The translations under genes and the position numbers were made by a program. This document shows, in pieces, positions 6,107-14,626 of a DNA stretch of 17,740 nucleotides (the stretch's first letter is position 1; every line of letters begins with the position of its first letter). The notes beneath the pieces are model-generated. The model worked only from the letters and a program-made list of their open reading frames with translations. It searched no databases and was not told where the DNA came from. The DNA comes from Burkholderiales bacterium (GTDB lineage: Bacteria; Pseudomonadota; Gammaproteobacteria; Burkholderiales; Burkholderiaceae). The DNA is taken from positions 1-17,740 of the forward strand of contig CANBUA010000075.1 of NCBI GenBank assembly GCA_947372535.1, written 5' to 3'.

Positions 6107-7501
6107 TTGGATCGTTTCGACTTGGGCCGCTTGCTGGCCCCGCTGGATCAACTCAGGCACCAGCACCCCCGGCGTTTCAACGCCTTCATCATCGCCCTGC
6201 TGGCGGGTTCCGCAGTCACCGCATTCGGTGTGGCTCCTCTGACGGCCCTGGAGCAATCGTCTCAACTGCCCACGATCACCACGGTCGACCAGGCCCTGCC
6301 ACTGCCCTCGCTGGCGCAAAGCGTGGCCGCGCTGGATCAGGATCTGCTCCGGTTATACCGCCATGATGTGACACGCAGCACCGACACGGTGGACTCTTTG
6401 CTCAAACGCCTGGGCGTGGACGATGCGGAAGCGGCACGCTTTTTGCGCTTGGACGCCACGGCCACACGCCTGATGATGGGCCGCCCTGGAAAGATGGTCA
6501 AAGCCATCACCGAAAACGGCCAACTGCTCGAGCTGGTCGCCCGCGGCCCCTCGTCCGACAGCGCTGAAATCGACAGCCACTTCACGCGGCTGACGGTTTC
6601 ACGCACCGCGCAAGGTGCCTGGACCGCCAAGTCGGAGCAGGTGCCCCTGCAAGTGCAGCAGCAGGTGGCCACGGGCACCATCAATTCGTCGCTGTTCGCC
6701 GCGGCCGATGATGCCCATGTGCCCGACGCCATCACCAATCAGCTGGCCGAGATGTTCGGCAACGACATCGATTTCCGTCGTGAGCTTCGCAAGGGCGATG
6801 CCTTCAGCGTGATCTACGAAGGCCACACCGCCGATGGCGAGCCCATCACCTGGGGCGGCTCGGCCGGTCAGGTGCTGGCAGCGCGCTTCATCAACAAGGG
6901 CGTGGCGCACGATGCCATCTGGTTCCAGGAGCCCGGCCACAAGGGCGCCTATTACGACCTCAGCGGCAAGAGCAAGAACAAATCGTTCATGGCCTCGCCG
7001 TTGGCGTTCTCGCGCGTGACTTCGGGTTTTGCCATGCGCTTTCACCCCATCCTCAACCGCTGGAAGGCGCACCTGGGCGTGGACTACGGCGCCCCGACGG
7101 GCACGCCCGTGCGGGTGGTGGGCGATGGCGTGGTGAGCTTTGCCGGCCAGCAAAACGGCTATGGCAATGTGATCCAGGTCATGCACTCGGGTGACCGCAT
7201 GACGGTGTACGCCCACCTCAGCCGCATCAATGTGCGCAAGGGTGAGAAGGTCGAACAAGGCTCGACCATCGGCGCCGTGGGCGCCACAGGCTGGGCCACC
7301 GGGCCTCACCTGCACTTCGAGTTCAAGTTCAAGGGCACACAGGTCGATCCGATGACGATTGCGCGCGCATCCGAGAGCACGCAGTTGTCGGCCCATGCGC
7401 AGGCACAGTACCGCGAGTGGGCGCAATCGACCACCTCCCGCCTGGACATGGCCGGCCAGATGCAGGCCGCCGGGGCCCGCAGCGGTCCTCGCTTCGAGTA
7501 A
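6107..7501 (+). CDS. Membrane-anchored M23-family peptidoglycan endopeptidase
   Basis: A 464-residue protein (from the TTG) with a short basic cytoplasmic N-terminus (LRHQHPRRF), one membrane segment (about residues 25-45, AFIIALLAGSAVTAFGVAP) and a periplasmic body. The C-terminal catalytic domain is LytM/M23 with zinc ligands intact: HLGVD after RFHPILNRWK, YAHLS, and HLHFE in TGPHLHFEFK. The middle region (IDFRRELRKGDAFSVIYE) matches the accessory domain found before M23 domains in MepM/Csd3-type proteins. It should cut peptide cross-links in peptidoglycan during growth. The TTG at 6107 is preferred over ATG 6056 because of the AGGGGA site; the ATG version would add 17 residues. anmK starts 4 bases after the stop, so the two probably share a transcript devoted to wall turnover. 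Confidence 0.92.
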   Translation: MDRFDLGRLLAPLDQLRHQHPRRFNAFIIALLAGSAVTAFGVAPLTALEQSSQLPTITTVDQALPLPSLAQSVAALDQDLLRLYRHDVTRSTDTVDSLLKRLGVDDAEAARFLRLDATATRLMMGRPGKMVKAITENGQLLELVARGPSSDSAEIDSHFTRLTVSRTAQGAWTAKSEQVPLQVQQQVATGTINSSLFAAADDAHVPDAITNQLAEMFGNDIDFRRELRKGDAFSVIYEGHTADGEPITWGGSAGQVLAARFINKGVAHDAIWFQEPGHKGAYYDLSGKSKNKSFMASPLAFSRVTSGFAMRFHPILNRWKAHLGVDYGAPTGTPVRVVGDGVVSFAGQQNGYGNVIQVMHSGDRMTVYAHLSRINVRKGEKVEQGSTIGAVGATGWATGPHLHFEFKFKGTQVDPMTIARASESTQLSAHAQAQYREWAQSTTSRLDMAGQMQAAGARSGPRFE

Positions 7502-7505
7502 GCCC

Positions 7506-8639
7506 ATGGCATCGCCCCGGCCTCATCAAGCATTCATCGGCTTGATGTCGGGCACGTCGCTCGACGGGGTGGATGGTGTGGTGGCGCAATTGACCGCCGA
7601 TGGCGGTTGGGTGGGCGTGCTGGCACATGCCCATGAGCCGTTCGAACCCGAATTGCGGGAGGCGCTCATGGCACTCCAGCAAAGCGGCCCGGATGAATTG
7701 CACCGCGCGGCCATGGCGGCCCAGGCGCTTTCACGCGTCTATGCTTCGGTGACAACGGCGCTGCATACCCGGGTGGATGCCGACGTGCGAGTGCTGGCCT
7801 TGGGCGCGCACGGGCAGACCGTGAGGCACCGGCCTGAGTTGGGCTACACCACGCAGTTGTTGGCCCCTGCCCTGCTGGCGGAATTGACGAAGCTGGACGT
7901 CATCGCCGATTTCCGCAGCCGTGATGTGGCGGCGGGCGGTCAAGGGGCGCCGCTGGTGCCCGTGTTCCACCAGGCCGTGTTTGCGCAGCCCCATGCTGGT
8001 ATCGCCGTGCTGAACGTAGGCGGCATGGCCAATGTGAGCCTGTTGCCGCCAGGCAGCCCTCCCCTTGGTTTTGACTGCGGCCCTGGCAATGTGCTGATGG
8101 ATTTGTGGTGCCAGCAGCAACGGGGACAGGCTTTTGACGAGGATGGGCAATGGGCGAGATCGGGACAGGTTCAGGCCGACTGGTTGGCGCTGGCGCTGAG
8201 CGAGCCGTATTTCTCTCTGCCAGCGCCGAAAAGCACGGGGCGTGACCTGTTCCACGACGCATGGCTGGCCCAATGGTTGGCGCAATGCGGCATCGGTGCG
8301 CAACCTCCTTCAGACCTGGCCGCTAATGTGCAAGCCACTTTGTGCGAGCTGACGGCCATCACTGCCGTGCGGGCCATCGTGGACAACATGCCTTCGGTGG
8401 CGGAACTGCTGGTTTGCGGCGGCGGGGCGCTCAATGGGCAACTGATGGCTCGACTGGGCCAGTTGCTGCTGGGTGTGCCGGTGTTGAGCACGGCCACACG
8501 TGGTTTGCCACCCATGGAAGTCGAGGCGGCGGCCTTTGCGTGGCTGGCCTGGGCCTGCCTGAATCGCCAGGCCGGGAATGTGCCGGGGGTGACCGGTGCC
8601 GCAGGACCTCGCGTGCTGGGTGCCATTTACCCGGCTTGA
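7506..8639 (+). CDS. anmK: Anhydro-N-acetylmuramic acid kinase
   Basis: A 377-residue cytoplasmic kinase that opens and phosphorylates 1,6-anhydro-MurNAc with ATP to MurNAc-6-phosphate, allowing recycling of peptidoglycan sugar. Family signatures are clear: GLMSGTSLDGVDG near the N-terminus, ADFRSRDVAAGGQGAPLVP, LNVGGMANVSLL, GFDCGPGNVLMD, PKSTGRDLFH, LLVCGGGALNG and PPMEVEAAAFAWLA. Length matches the family. The ATG at 7506 directly precedes the family's conserved N-terminus and lies 4 bases after the M23 peptidase stop, so coupled translation is likely. The 3' end overlaps the convergent bioD gene by 13 bases with no room for a terminator. Confidence 0.97.
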   Translation: MASPRPHQAFIGLMSGTSLDGVDGVVAQLTADGGWVGVLAHAHEPFEPELREALMALQQSGPDELHRAAMAAQALSRVYASVTTALHTRVDADVRVLALGAHGQTVRHRPELGYTTQLLAPALLAELTKLDVIADFRSRDVAAGGQGAPLVPVFHQAVFAQPHAGIAVLNVGGMANVSLLPPGSPPLGFDCGPGNVLMDLWCQQQRGQAFDEDGQWARSGQVQADWLALALSEPYFSLPAPKSTGRDLFHDAWLAQWLAQCGIGAQPPSDLAANVQATLCELTAITAVRAIVDNMPSVAELLVCGGGALNGQLMARLGQLLLGVPVLSTATRGLPPMEVEAAAFAWLAWACLNRQAGNVPGVTGAAGPRVLGAIYPA

Positions 8640-9328
8640 CGTTCGAATCCGTCGATTTGATTGGCCAGATCGACCGCGGTGGCATTTGGCTGCCAGCCCC
8701 AGTGGGCCAGCATGGGGGCATGCAGCCACCGTTGCAGCGTCTGCACATTGGCGGCCTGCTCGGGCATGGTTTGATCCACCACATTGGCCACCCAGCCGGC
8801 GATGTGCAGCCCTCGCGCCAAGATGGCTTCCTGCGTGAGCAAGGCATGGTTGAGGCAACCCAGGCGCAGGCCAACGACGAGGATCACCGGCAGGCCCAGG
8901 CGCTGCGCCAAGTCGGCACTGCTCAGATCGGGCGCTTGTCCGACGCCTTCCTGAAGCGGGACGATGAAACCGCCCGCCCCTTCGACGACCACGGCATCGG
9001 CCTGCGACTGCAAGGCATGGAAGCTGGCTTCGATGTGGTCCAGGTCGATGGTCACGTTCTGGCGCTGCGCGGCAATGTGGGGGGCGACGGCGTCAGGCAG
9101 GGCGTAAGGGTTGTCGAACTGGGGCGGCACCTGCAGCGTGGAGGCGGCGCGCAAGCTGGCCACGTCTTCATTGAGCCATCGGCCATCGACCCAGTCGCAA
9201 CCTGCCGCCACCGGCTTCATGCCGATGACCCTGGTGTAGCGTCGGCTCAGGGCGTGCAGCAGGGCGCATGAGGTGCGGGTCTTGCCAACGCCTGTGTCGG
9301 TGCCAGTGACGAAGCAGGCCCAGCTCAT
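8627..9328 (-). CDS. bioD: Dethiobiotin synthetase
   Basis: A 233-residue ATP-dependent carboxylase that closes the ureido ring of dethiobiotin from 7,8-diaminopelargonate and CO2, the step before biotin synthase. The P-loop TGTDTGVGKT is at residues 8-17, followed by MKPVAAGC and the VVVEGAGGFIVPL segment typical of BioD. The ATG overlaps the bioA stop by four bases, so the two are translationally coupled. The 3' end overlaps the convergent anmK stop by 13 bases. Confidence 0.97.
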   Translation of the reverse strand: MSWACFVTGTDTGVGKTRTSCALLHALSRRYTRVIGMKPVAAGCDWVDGRWLNEDVASLRAASTLQVPPQFDNPYALPDAVAPHIAAQRQNVTIDLDHIEASFHALQSQADAVVVEGAGGFIVPLQEGVGQAPDLSSADLAQRLGLPVILVVGLRLGCLNHALLTQEAILARGLHIAGWVANVVDQTMPEQAANVQTLQRWLHAPMLAHWGWQPNATAVDLANQIDGFERQAG

Positions 9329-10734
9329 GGCACGCTCGGCTCGGGCGCCTGCATTGCCCCGTGGGGCTTGAGCGCGGGTTGCTCGTCACGCAAAACCTCG
9401 TCGAGCACATGCAAGACCCCATCGGCCAGGAATGCCTGCTCCTCGGGCGTCAGGACGTAAGGCGGCATCACGTACAGGGTTCGCCCGATCGGCCGCAGCA
9501 GCAGGCCCTGGTCAAGCGCCAGACGGTGAAAGCGGGCAGCGAACGTTGGATCGTCGGTCTGCACATCCCAGGCCCAGATCATGCCGAGGTGACGCGCGGC
9601 TGTGAGGCGAGGATGGTTGTTCAAAGGCGCAAACAGCAGGCTCAAGTGGGCTGCGACCTGGCGATTGCGGGCCAGCACGTCCAGGCCTTGCGCATCCCGC
9701 GCCTCGAAGGCGTCCAGCACGGCCAGCGCAGCGCGGCAGGCCAGCGGGTTGCCCGTGTAAGAGTGCGAGTGCAGGAAGCCATGCGCGGTCTGGTCGTGCC
9801 AAAAGGCCTCGTACACCTCGTCTGTGGTCAGCACGACCGACAAAGGCAGCACACCGCCGGTGAGGCCTTTGCTCAGGCAGATGAAGTCAGGCTTGACGGC
9901 CCGGCCCGGGGCATCCAGGGCCTGCTGGTGTGCGAACAAGGTGCCTGTGCGGCCAAAGCCCACGGCGATCTCGTCGGCGATCCAATGAACCTGGTATTGG
10001 GTGCACAACCGGCGCACAGCCACCAGGTAGTCACTGCTGTACATGCCCATCCCGGCGGCGCCTTGCACCAAGGGCTCCAGGATGAGGGCAGCGATCTCGG
10101 CATGGTGATCGGCCAGGTATTGCGCCAAGGCGTCAATGGAGTGCTGCAAGTGCTGAGCCGGGCTGACGCCGGGTGCGGCCAGGCGCGGATCGGGCGACGG
10201 CAACGTGGCGCTCAGGCGCAGCATGGGCGCATAGGCCTCGCGGAACACCGGGATGTCGGTGACAGACAAGGCCCCTGCGGTTTCACCGTGGTAGCCGCCT
10301 TGCAGGCCGATGAAGCGGTGCTTGGCAGGCATGCCACGGTTGCGCCAGCTGTGGGCGCTCATCTTCAAGGCGATCTCGGTGGCGCTGGCGCCGTCGCTGG
10401 CGTAGAAGGCGTGGCCCAGGCCGGTGAGCGCACCCAGGCGCTCGGAGAGCTCGACCACGGCGGGGTGTGTCAGGCCGGCCAGCATGGTGTGGTCAAGGCG
10501 CGCGAGCTGATCGGTGATGGCCGCGACGATGGGCGGGTAGTTGTGGCCGAATAGGTTAACCCACCAGGAGCTGACGGCGTCCAGGATGCGGTGGCCGTGT
10601 TCGTCGATCAACCAGGGGCCTTCAGCGGCGACGATGGCGCGCAGGGGTTGCCGCTCATGCGACTTCATCTGCGTGCAGGGGTGCCAGACGGACTGGCGGC
10701 TGCGCTCGGCCAGGGTCGTCGTCTTGGGGCTCAT
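9325..10734 (-). CDS. bioA: Adenosylmethionine-8-amino-7-oxononanoate aminotransferase
   Basis: A 469-residue fold-type I PLP enzyme that moves an amino group from S-adenosylmethionine to 8-amino-7-oxononanoate, forming the bioD substrate. Visible signatures are VWHPCTQM near the N-terminus, DAVSSWWVNLFGH, GGYHGETAGALSV, IADEIAVGFGRTG (cofactor aspartate), LSKGLTGGVLPLS (Schiff-base lysine) and HSHSYTGNPLACRAAL. A slightly long tail (ALKPHGAMQAPEPSVP) is not part of the usual fold. It starts 22 bases after queD with no obvious strong ribosome site and overlaps bioD by ATGA. Confidence 0.97.
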   Translation of the reverse strand: MSPKTTTLAERSRQSVWHPCTQMKSHERQPLRAIVAAEGPWLIDEHGHRILDAVSSWWVNLFGHNYPPIVAAITDQLARLDHTMLAGLTHPAVVELSERLGALTGLGHAFYASDGASATEIALKMSAHSWRNRGMPAKHRFIGLQGGYHGETAGALSVTDIPVFREAYAPMLRLSATLPSPDPRLAAPGVSPAQHLQHSIDALAQYLADHHAEIAALILEPLVQGAAGMGMYSSDYLVAVRRLCTQYQVHWIADEIAVGFGRTGTLFAHQQALDAPGRAVKPDFICLSKGLTGGVLPLSVVLTTDEVYEAFWHDQTAHGFLHSHSYTGNPLACRAALAVLDAFEARDAQGLDVLARNRQVAAHLSLLFAPLNNHPRLTAARHLGMIWAWDVQTDDPTFAARFHRLALDQGLLLRPIGRTLYVMPPYVLTPEEQAFLADGVLHVLDEVLRDEQPALKPHGAMQAPEPSVP

Positions 10735-10756
10735 GGCGTTGCGTCAGGAAGAAGGT

Positions 10757-11143
10757 TCAGGCTTCGGGCCGGTAGAGGCAACGATCACCCGAGGCCCGCG
10801 AAACGCTGACGGCCGAGACCTGCGGCAAGCGGGTCTTCATCTGGGCGAAGATGAACACACAGAGGTTCTCCAGCGTGGGCACGCCCAGGCCGGCCACTTC
10901 ATCCAGGAAGTGGTGATCAAGCTGGGCGCGCACCTCGGCCAAGGCTTCGCGCAGCACGGTCAGGTCCACGACCATGCCGGTATCGCTCTGGCGCGGGCCG
11001 CGCACAAAGACCTCAGCCATGTAGGTGTGGCCGTGGATGCGGCGGCTGCTCAGGGCCTCCTCGGGGGAGACAAAGCGCTTGAGCGTGTGGGCCGCGTCGA
11101 AAGAAAAGGTCTGGCTGAGTTCAAACATGGCAATGGGGGGCAT
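10757..11143 (-). CDS. queD: 6-carboxy-5,6,7,8-tetrahydropterin synthase
   Basis: A 128-residue cytoplasmic enzyme of the 6-pyruvoyl-tetrahydropterin synthase fold. In this pathway it converts dihydroneopterin triphosphate to 6-carboxytetrahydropterin, the substrate of QueE. Zinc-binding histidines appear in FSFDAAHTL and in RRIHGHTYMAEV; MVVDLTVLREAL, LDHHFLDE and PTLENLCVFI follow as expected. The ATG at 11143 overlaps the queE stop (TGATG), pointing to coupled translation; an ATG at 11128 (MFELSQTF) gives a 123-residue protein and is equally possible because neither has a clear ribosome site. Confidence 0.93.
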   Translation of the reverse strand: MPPIAMFELSQTFSFDAAHTLKRFVSPEEALSSRRIHGHTYMAEVFVRGPRQSDTGMVVDLTVLREALAEVRAQLDHHFLDEVAGLGVPTLENLCVFIFAQMKTRLPQVSAVSVSRASGDRCLYRPEA

Positions 11144-11805
11144 CAACGGATGCCCAGGGTCTTGTGCGTCTGCACGCTGAGCTGCCAGCGTGGGTGGTCC
11201 ATGCACCACTGAACGGCCCAGCGCATGGCGGCCTGGCGGGCCATCGGGTTGGCCACATCCATGGCCTGCACGCGGTGCTGGCCGAAGTCCATGCGTTGGA
11301 ACGCCAGCAGGTCATCTTCAGAAAAACCAGCCTGGGGCATGACCAGTTTGAGCTCGTGGCCGCTGGTCTGCACCAGGGTCGAGCCCGCCTTGGGGCTGAC
11401 GCAGACCCAATCCAAGCCCTCAGGCGCGGCGATGGTGCCATTGGTCTCGACCGCGATCATGAAGCCATGGGCATGCAAGGCGTCGATCAGGGCCGCATCG
11501 ACCTGCAACAGCGGCTCGCCGCCCGTCAGCACGACGAACTTGCGCGCCTGCTCGTCGGCATCGCCAGCCGGCCAGAATGCGGCGATGGCATCGGCCAAGG
11601 CCACAGCGGACGCGAACTTGCCTCCACCCAGCCCGTCGGTGCCGACGAAATCGGTGTCGCAGAACTGGCAGATGGCCTTGGCACGGTCTTCTTCGCGGCC
11701 TGTCCACAGGTTGCAGCCGGCAAAACGGCAGAACACCGCCGGGCGGCCAGCATGGGTGCCCTCGCCTTGCAGGGTGTAGAAGATTTCCTTGACGCTGTAG
11801 GTCAT
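11143..11805 (-). CDS. queE: 7-carboxy-7-deazaguanine synthase (radical SAM)
   Basis: A 220-residue radical SAM enzyme that contracts 6-carboxytetrahydropterin to 7-carboxy-7-deazaguanine on the way to preQ0 and queuosine in tRNA. EIFYTLQGEGTHAGRPAVF is the conserved N-terminus. The iron-sulfur cysteines lie in CRFAGCNLW and CQFCDTDF, with the spaced arrangement (GREEDRAKAI between) found in the proteobacterial form. FVVLTGGEPLLQ is the SAM-binding GGE motif and VETNGT the next signature. It lies 34 bases after the small membrane protein gene and overlaps queD by one base. Confidence 0.96.
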   Translation of the reverse strand: MTYSVKEIFYTLQGEGTHAGRPAVFCRFAGCNLWTGREEDRAKAICQFCDTDFVGTDGLGGGKFASAVALADAIAAFWPAGDADEQARKFVVLTGGEPLLQVDAALIDALHAHGFMIAVETNGTIAAPEGLDWVCVSPKAGSTLVQTSGHELKLVMPQAGFSEDDLLAFQRMDFGQHRVQAMDVANPMARQAAMRWAVQWCMDHPRWQLSVQTHKTLGIR

Positions 11806-11839
11806 GACCGATCATCTTTCATAGCAGGCACGTGCGCCA

Positions 11840-12118
11840 TCAGGCACGCCCCTTGAAACCGGTCCACCACACGGCCAAGGCAGCGCCCAGCACCATGCAG
11901 GCATAAGTGAGCATGGCACCGTCGCGCCCCAGCAGCAAGAGGCCGAGCAGCAGCACACCCAGGCACGTCAGCCCGACGCGCCTGGCCATCAGGGCCCAGG
12001 AGACCCGCGCCAGTTTGCGCCACCAGATCAGGCGGGCCAGGCTGGGCAGCAGCATGGCCATCGCCAAAGCGGGCAACACAAAATTCACCAAGTGAAAAAC
12101 AACATCAAACAAACCCAT
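11840..12118 (-). CDS. Small inner-membrane protein of unknown function
   Basis: A 92-residue, strongly hydrophobic protein with about three predicted membrane segments: residues 8-28 ([18 protein letters not shown]), about 49-66 ([16 protein letters not shown]) and about 70-88 ([18 protein letters not shown]). Basic residues lie in the first loop ([10 protein letters not shown]) and at both later helix ends. I do not recognise a family. It is the first gene of the minus-strand run leading into queE, 34 bases upstream. ATG 12118 has no good ribosome site; an in-frame TTG at 12133 preceded by AGAGA would add five residues. Confidence 0.7.
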   Translation of the reverse strand: MGLFDVVFHLVNFVLPALAMAMLLPSLARLIWWRKLARVSWALMARRVGLTCLGVLLLGLLLLGRDGAMLTYACMVLGAALAVWWTGFKGRA

Positions 12119-12188
12119 GGGGGCACGGTCCAATCCATCTCTGGCGGGTCATGGCAACAGTGCCGCCCACGCGCAAAGCCCTCGATTT

Positions 12189-12194
12189 TATAAT
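12189..12194 (+). promoter_or_regulatory. -10 box placed for a leaderless hemA message
   Basis: A perfect TATAAT lies 6 bases before the hemA ATG. With normal spacing, transcription would begin at or within a base or two of the A of ATG. No clear -35 hexamer is visible, and no purine-rich ribosome site precedes the ATG beyond GGA touching it. The same AT-rich block reads TATAAA on the minus strand and could also serve the divergent gene. Confidence 0.55.
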
Positions 12195-12200
12195 CCCGGA

Positions 12201-13505
12201 ATGAGTGTCTTGGCTTTGGGTCTCAATCACACCACCGCCGCCGTCGATTTGCGCGGCCGGTTTGCCTTCGCCGTGGACCAATTGGCCCCGGCGTTGACGG
12301 CCCTGCACGCCCGTCTGGCCGGCGAGACGGCCCTGCTGTCGACCTGCAACCGGACCGAACTTTACTGCGCCATTCCCGGCTCCGGGCCCTCGTCGGTGCT
12401 GTCGGTGCAGCGCGAGGCCGTCAACTGGTTGGCCCAGATCGGTCAGGTCAGCACCGAAGAATTACTCAAGCACACCTACCAACTCGAAGGCGGTGCTGCG
12501 GCTCGCCATGCCTTCCGCGTGGCCAGCGGGCTGGACTCCATGGTGCTGGGCGAGCCCCAGATTCTTGGGCAGATGAAGCAGGCCGTGCGCGAGGCCGATG
12601 CCGCCGGCACCCTGGGCACGACCTTGCACCAGCTGTTCCAGCGCAGTTTTGCCGTGGCCAAGGAAGTGCGCACCTCGACCGAGATCGGCGCCCACTCCAT
12701 CAGCATGGCCGCCGCCGCTGTGCGCCTGGCCGGCCAGTTGTTCGAGAACCTGGCCAAGACGCGCGTGCTCTTCGTGGGCGCCGGCGAGATGATCGAGCTC
12801 ACGGCCACCCACTTTGCGGCCCGCACGCCCAAGGCCATGGTGGTGGCCAACCGCACCGTCGAGCGTGGCGAAAAGCTCGCCATCCACCTGGGCGCCGAGG
12901 CCATGCGCCTGGCCGACCTGCCCCACCGCCTGCACGAGTTCGACATCGTCGTCTCCTGCACCGCCAGCACCCTGCCCATCATCGGACTGGGCGCGGTCGA
13001 GCGCGCCATCAAGGCCCGCAAGCGCCGCCCCATGTTCATGGTCGATCTGGCCGTGCCCCGCGACATCGAGCCCGAAGTCGGCAAGCTGCCCGACGTCTAC
13101 CTCTACACGGTCGATGACTTGAGCGCAGCCGTGCAGACGGCCAGCGCCCGCCGCCAGGCCGCCGTCGCCCAGGCTGAGGCCATCATCGAGACTGGTGTGC
13201 AGGGCTTCGTGCACTGGCTGGACCAGCGCAGCACCGTGCCCTTGATTCAGGCGCTGCACGGCCAGGCCGACAGCTGGCGCCAACAGGAACTGGCCCGCGC
13301 CCGCAAGCTGCTTTCCAAGGGCGAGGATGTAGAGGCGGTGATGGAAGCCCTGGCCAAGGGTTTGACCCAGAAGATGCTGCACGGCGCCCTGGCCGAGTTG
13401 CACACCGCCGCCCCGGATCACCGCCCTGCCGTGGCCGCCATGCTGTCGCAACTCTTCCTTCGGGGTGAAACCCTGCCAAAGCCGCCCCACGGAGACGACA
13501 CTTGA
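12201..13505 (+). CDS. hemA: Glutamyl-tRNA reductase
   Basis: A 434-residue NADPH-dependent enzyme that reduces Glu-tRNA to glutamate-1-semialdehyde, the first committed step of C5-pathway tetrapyrrole (heme) synthesis. The N-terminus [15 protein letters not shown], the catalytic cysteine in [11 protein letters not shown] (about residue 50), [17 protein letters not shown], the cofactor-binding [17 protein letters not shown] and [14 protein letters not shown] are all present, followed by the C-terminal dimerisation helices. The ATG at 12201 gives the normal family length. The stop overlaps the prfA start (TTGA). hemA before prfA and prmC is a common order in this bacterial group. Confidence 0.97.
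   Translation: MSVLALGLNHTTAAVDLRGRFAFAVDQLAPALTALHARLAGETALLSTCNRTELYCAIPGSGPSSVLSVQREAVNWLAQIGQVSTEELLKHTYQLEGGAAARHAFRVASGLDSMVLGEPQILGQMKQAVREADAAGTLGTTLHQLFQRSFAVAKEVRTSTEIGAHSISMAAAAVRLAGQLFENLAKTRVLFVGAGEMIELTATHFAARTPKAMVVANRTVERGEKLAIHLGAEAMRLADLPHRLHEFDIVVSCTASTLPIIGLGAVERAIKARKRRPMFMVDLAVPRDIEPEVGKLPDVYLYTVDDLSAAVQTASARRQAAVAQAEAIIETGVQGFVHWLDQRSTVPLIQALHGQADSWRQQELARARKLLSKGEDVEAVMEALAKGLTQKMLHGALAELHTAAPDHRPAVAAMLSQLFLRGETLPKPPHGDDT
13491..13494 (+). promoter_or_regulatory. Ribosome binding site supporting the prfA TTG start
   Basis: GGAG lies 7 bases before TTG 13502, inside the end of hemA. The next in-frame candidate, TTG 13514, is 19 bases away. Confidence 0.6.
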
Positions 13506-14626
13506 GTGCTTCATTGGCCCCCTCACTGGCGGCATCCCTGGAGCGACTCTCGCAACGCCTGGCCGAACTCGACGCCGCCCTGGCCGACCCGCAAGTGGCC
13601 GCCGACCAGCGCCGCTACCGCGCGCTCTCCCGCGAGCACGCTGAGGTCGGCAGCATCTGCGACCTGGCCCGCCGCCACGCCCAGCGCACCGACGACTTGG
13701 CCACCGCCCGCCAGATGCTGCAGGATCTGGGCGATGACCCCGAGATGCGCGCCATGGCCCAGGAAGAAGCGACCAGCGCCGAGGCCGCCCTGGACCAACT
13801 GGTGGCGCAATTGCAGACCGCCTTGCTGCCTAAAGACCCCGACGATGCCCGCAACGCCTTCGTCGAAATCCGCGCGGGTACCGGGGGGGACGAATCCGCC
13901 CTGTTCGCCGCCGACCTGACCCGCATGTACACCCGCTTCGCCGAGCGCCAAGGCTGGCGCTGCGAAGTGATGTCGGCCAGCGAATCGGACCTGGGCGGCT
14001 ACAAGGACATCGTGCTGCGCTTCGAAGGCACGAGCGCAAGCGCCAACGTCTACGGCCAGCTCAAGTTCGAATCGGGCGGCCACCGCGTGCAGCGCGTGCC
14101 CGCCACTGAAACGCAGGGCCGCATCCACACCAGCGCCTGCACCGTCGCCGTGCTGCCCGAGCCCGACGAGGCCGAAGAGATCACGATCAACCCAGCCGAT
14201 TTGCGCATCGACACCTACCGGGCCAGCGGCGCCGGCGGCCAGCACATCAACAAGACCGATTCGGCCGTGCGCATCACACACTTGCCCACGGGCATCGTCG
14301 CCGAATGCCAGGACGATCGCAGCCAGCACCGCAACAAGGCCAAGGCCCTGGCCGTGCTGAGCGCCCGCATTCGCGACAAGGAGCGCGCCGAACGCCAGGC
14401 CAAGGAAGCGGCCACCCGCAAGGGCCTGGTCGGCACAGGCGACCGCTCGGACCGCATCCGCACCTACAACTTCCCGCAGGGGCGGCTGACCGACCACCGC
14501 ATCAACCTCACGCTGTACAAACTGAACACCATCGTCGAAGGCGAGCTGGACGATGTCATCGCCGCTTTGCTGTCAGCCCAAGCCGCCGACCAGTTGGCCG
14601 AGTTGGAAGCGGCGACCGGTGTCTGA
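13502..14626 (+). CDS. prfA: Peptide chain release factor 1
   Basis: A 374-residue class I release factor that reads UAA and UAG stop codons in the ribosomal A site and triggers peptide release. Visible parts are the N-terminal helical domain, [17 protein letters not shown], the codon-recognition tripeptide PAT ([14 protein letters not shown]) and the catalytic GGQ in [18 protein letters not shown], whose glutamine is the methylation target of PrmC encoded next. No ATG is available near the family's usual start; TTG 13502 has GGAG 7 bases upstream and overlaps the hemA stop by four bases. TTG 13514 would match the E. coli length more closely. Confidence 0.96.
   Translation: MSASLAPSLAASLERLSQRLAELDAALADPQVAADQRRYRALSREHAEVGSICDLARRHAQRTDDLATARQMLQDLGDDPEMRAMAQEEATSAEAALDQLVAQLQTALLPKDPDDARNAFVEIRAGTGGDESALFAADLTRMYTRFAERQGWRCEVMSASESDLGGYKDIVLRFEGTSASANVYGQLKFESGGHRVQRVPATETQGRIHTSACTVAVLPEPDEAEEITINPADLRIDTYRASGAGGQHINKTDSAVRITHLPTGIVAECQDDRSQHRNKAKALAVLSARIRDKERAERQAKEAATRKGLVGTGDRSDRIRTYNFPQGRLTDHRINLTLYKLNTIVEGELDDVIAALLSAQAADQLAELEAATGV

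Noticed and set aside
7359..7505. Extended N-terminus for anmK
   Set aside because: The frame is open 49 codons upstream within the M23 peptidase gene, but family homology begins just after ATG 7506 and the extra residues look like shadow sequence.
9361..10554. Plus-strand open frame (397 codons) opposite bioA
   Set aside because: Antisense to a complete bioA with all PLP-enzyme motifs; no recognisable protein features.
12462..13535. Minus-strand open frame (357 codons) opposite hemA
   Set aside because: Shadow of hemA; low-complexity G, H, Q, L composition and no plausible start region.
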